A stretch of DNA of 64,000 bases, taken from JAGRGG01 sp965217265. Lineage in GTDB: Bacteria; Pseudomonadota; Alphaproteobacteria; Geminicoccales; Geminicoccaceae. The translations under genes and the position numbers were made by a program. The stretch is taken from the NCBI GenBank assembly GCA_965217265.1, contig CBDCHP010000018.1, positions 1-64,000 of the forward strand. The letters are read 5' to 3'. The notes below the pieces were generated by a model. The model worked only from the letters and a program-made list of their open reading frames with translations, was not told the origin of the DNA and ran no database searches. Position 1 is the first letter of the stretch; every line of letters begins with the position of its first letter. This document shows positions 63,213 to 64,000 of this stretch, piece by piece.

Positions 63213-64000
63213 TCAGCGGGCGGCGCCGAGTCTGCGAATGAGGTCGCGGGCTTGGGCAATGGTGATGTCGTAGGCCTTGGCAAGGTGAGTTTGACCGGCC
63301 TCGTCTACAATGACGGCACGCGCGGCGATGAAACAAGCCTCGGCTTCTCGCGCCACTGCGGCGTTCTCGGTCCGATCAGCGAGGAGGATCAGGACTAGGC
63401 CGAGATTAGCGGTCGTCTGTGCCCAGTTCAGCGGGGCCCGCTCGCGAGTGCGCTCCTGCAGTGCGGCGCGGTAGGCTCCTACCGCCGCTTCCAGCCGCCT
63501 CGTGCCGACCTCGTGCTTGCCCAACGTCTGCAGCGCGTTACCGAGATTGTTCTGGATCATTGCCCAGTTCAGCGGCACGCGCTTGCGGGTGTACTCCTGC
63601 AGCGCGGCGCGGTAGACACCTATCGCCTCCTCCAGTCGATCCGTCCTCGCCTCGCGTTCGCCCAGCGTCTGCAGCACTGTGCCGAGGTTGTTCTGAGTCC
63701 CAGCCCAGTCCAGTGGCACATGCTCCCGGACACGCTCCTGTAGCGCGGCGCGGTAGGCTCCTACCGCCTCCTTCAGACGATCCGTTCCCGCTTCACGTTC
63801 ACCCAACGTCTGCAGCGCGGTACCGAGGTTGTTCTGAGTCATCGCCCAGTCTAGCGGCACGCGCTTACGGGTCCACTCCTCCAGCGCGGCGCGGTAAGCA
63901 CTGACTGCCTCTTCCAGACGATCCGTCCCCGCCTCGTGCTCGGCTAGCGTCTGCAGCGCGTTGCCAAGGTTACTCTGGGTCCCGGCCCAGTCCAGTGGCA
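63213..64000 (-). CDS. Tetratricopeptide-repeat protein, 5' end beyond right edge
   Basis: The frame is open to the window edge, so the start is outside. It is made of 47-residue (141-bp) tandem units beginning V-P-L-D/N-W (starts at about 63860, 63719, 63578 and 63437, plus a partial one at the edge). Each has NNLGTALQTLGE and EAVGAYRAALQE, a TPR-type helix pair. The last unit is diverged and leads to a C-terminal helix ending AQARDLIRRLGAAR. TPR arrays mediate protein contacts; the partner is unknown. N-terminal domains (for example CHAT or signalling) cannot be seen. Confidence 0.85.
   Translation of the reverse strand, partial: PLDWAGTQSNLGNALQTLAEHEAGTDRLEEAVSAYRAALEEWTRKRVPLDWAMTQNNLGTALQTLGEREAGTDRLKEAVGAYRAALQERVREHVPLDWAGTQNNLGTVLQTLGEREARTDRLEEAIGVYRAALQEYTRKRVPLNWAMIQNNLGNALQTLGKHEVGTRRLEAAVGAYRAALQERTRERAPLNWAQTTANLGLVLILLADRTENAAVAREAEACFIAARAVIVDEAGQTHLAKAYDITIAQARDLIRRLGAAR

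Noticed and set aside
63438..64000. Regular direct repeats considered as a CRISPR array
   Set aside because: Unit is 141 bp, the whole unit is repeated with codon-phase substitutions, and it encodes TPR helices; there are no spacers.

Overview
The window reads as chromosomal DNA of a very GC-rich (about 70 % by eye) alphaproteobacterium, probably Rhodospirillales-like. The markers are the miaB-phoH-ybeY-corC-lnt-xre string, the lytic transglycosylase-dapA-smpB block, a MucR/Ros-type regulator, aerobic-type CobN and a MeaB GTPase. This placement is inferred from gene content and order only.

Layout. 1-3.6 kb: an SbcCD/YhaON-like nuclease-ATPase pair on the minus strand; the ATPase carries two single-base shifts and runs off the left edge. 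3.9-9.3 kb: a possible amino-sugar cluster (PIG-L deacetylase, NagB-like deaminase, class II aldolase, sodium:solute symporter, BadF-type kinase). 9.4-18.3 kb: TerC, cobU/cobP and cobN for cobalamin, a dead alpha/beta hydrolase, a phosphotransferase with a DUF6285-like partner, proB and tRNA-Val(CAC). 18.5-20.7 kb: a GGDEF-EAL protein followed by a BLUF photoreceptor. 20.9-32.0 kb: a copper island with a P1B ATPase, a Cys-rich four-helix copper-storage protein, a permease split by a TAG, CopA and CopB, two small metal-binding secreted proteins, a TolC-like lipoprotein, a second multicopper oxidase, a cupredoxin and a DUF411 protein. 32.4-38.8 kb: pyrD, cysQ, a threonine/serine dehydratase, a lytic transglycosylase, dapA and smpB. 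39.5-45.5 kb: a TPP riboswitch and a thiamine salvage/transport operon (thiM-thiE-thiD, a TRAP-type binding protein, ABC transporter thiZ-X-Y). 45.7-50.9 kb: a sigma/anti-sigma fusion, a repeat-rich PRC-barrel protein, a broken oligopeptidase B and a TusA-like protein. 51-57.5 kb: mucR and the miaB-to-xre string. 57.6-64 kb: meaB, rdgB, rph, hslO, a lipoprotein, an aminotransferase and a TPR protein of 47-residue repeats cut by the right edge.

The most unusual feature is an intergenic repeat family (eight copies, A-H). Each copy has a GC-rich block and then a polypyrimidine tract; full copies (B, C, D, H) mirror this as a second arm, giving a hairpin-capable unit of about 145-155 bp. Five copies begin exactly at or in the stop codon of a gene, and in at least two the element's own TTGAACGC end supplies the TGA. 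Copies A and G sit instead in divergent promoter regions. Other points of interest are the sigma/RskA-like fusion, two CTG start codons (phoH, lnt) each overlapping the preceding TGA with a good GGAG site upstream, the permease split exactly between its two halves, and four otherwise intact genes damaged by single-base insertions or in-frame stops.
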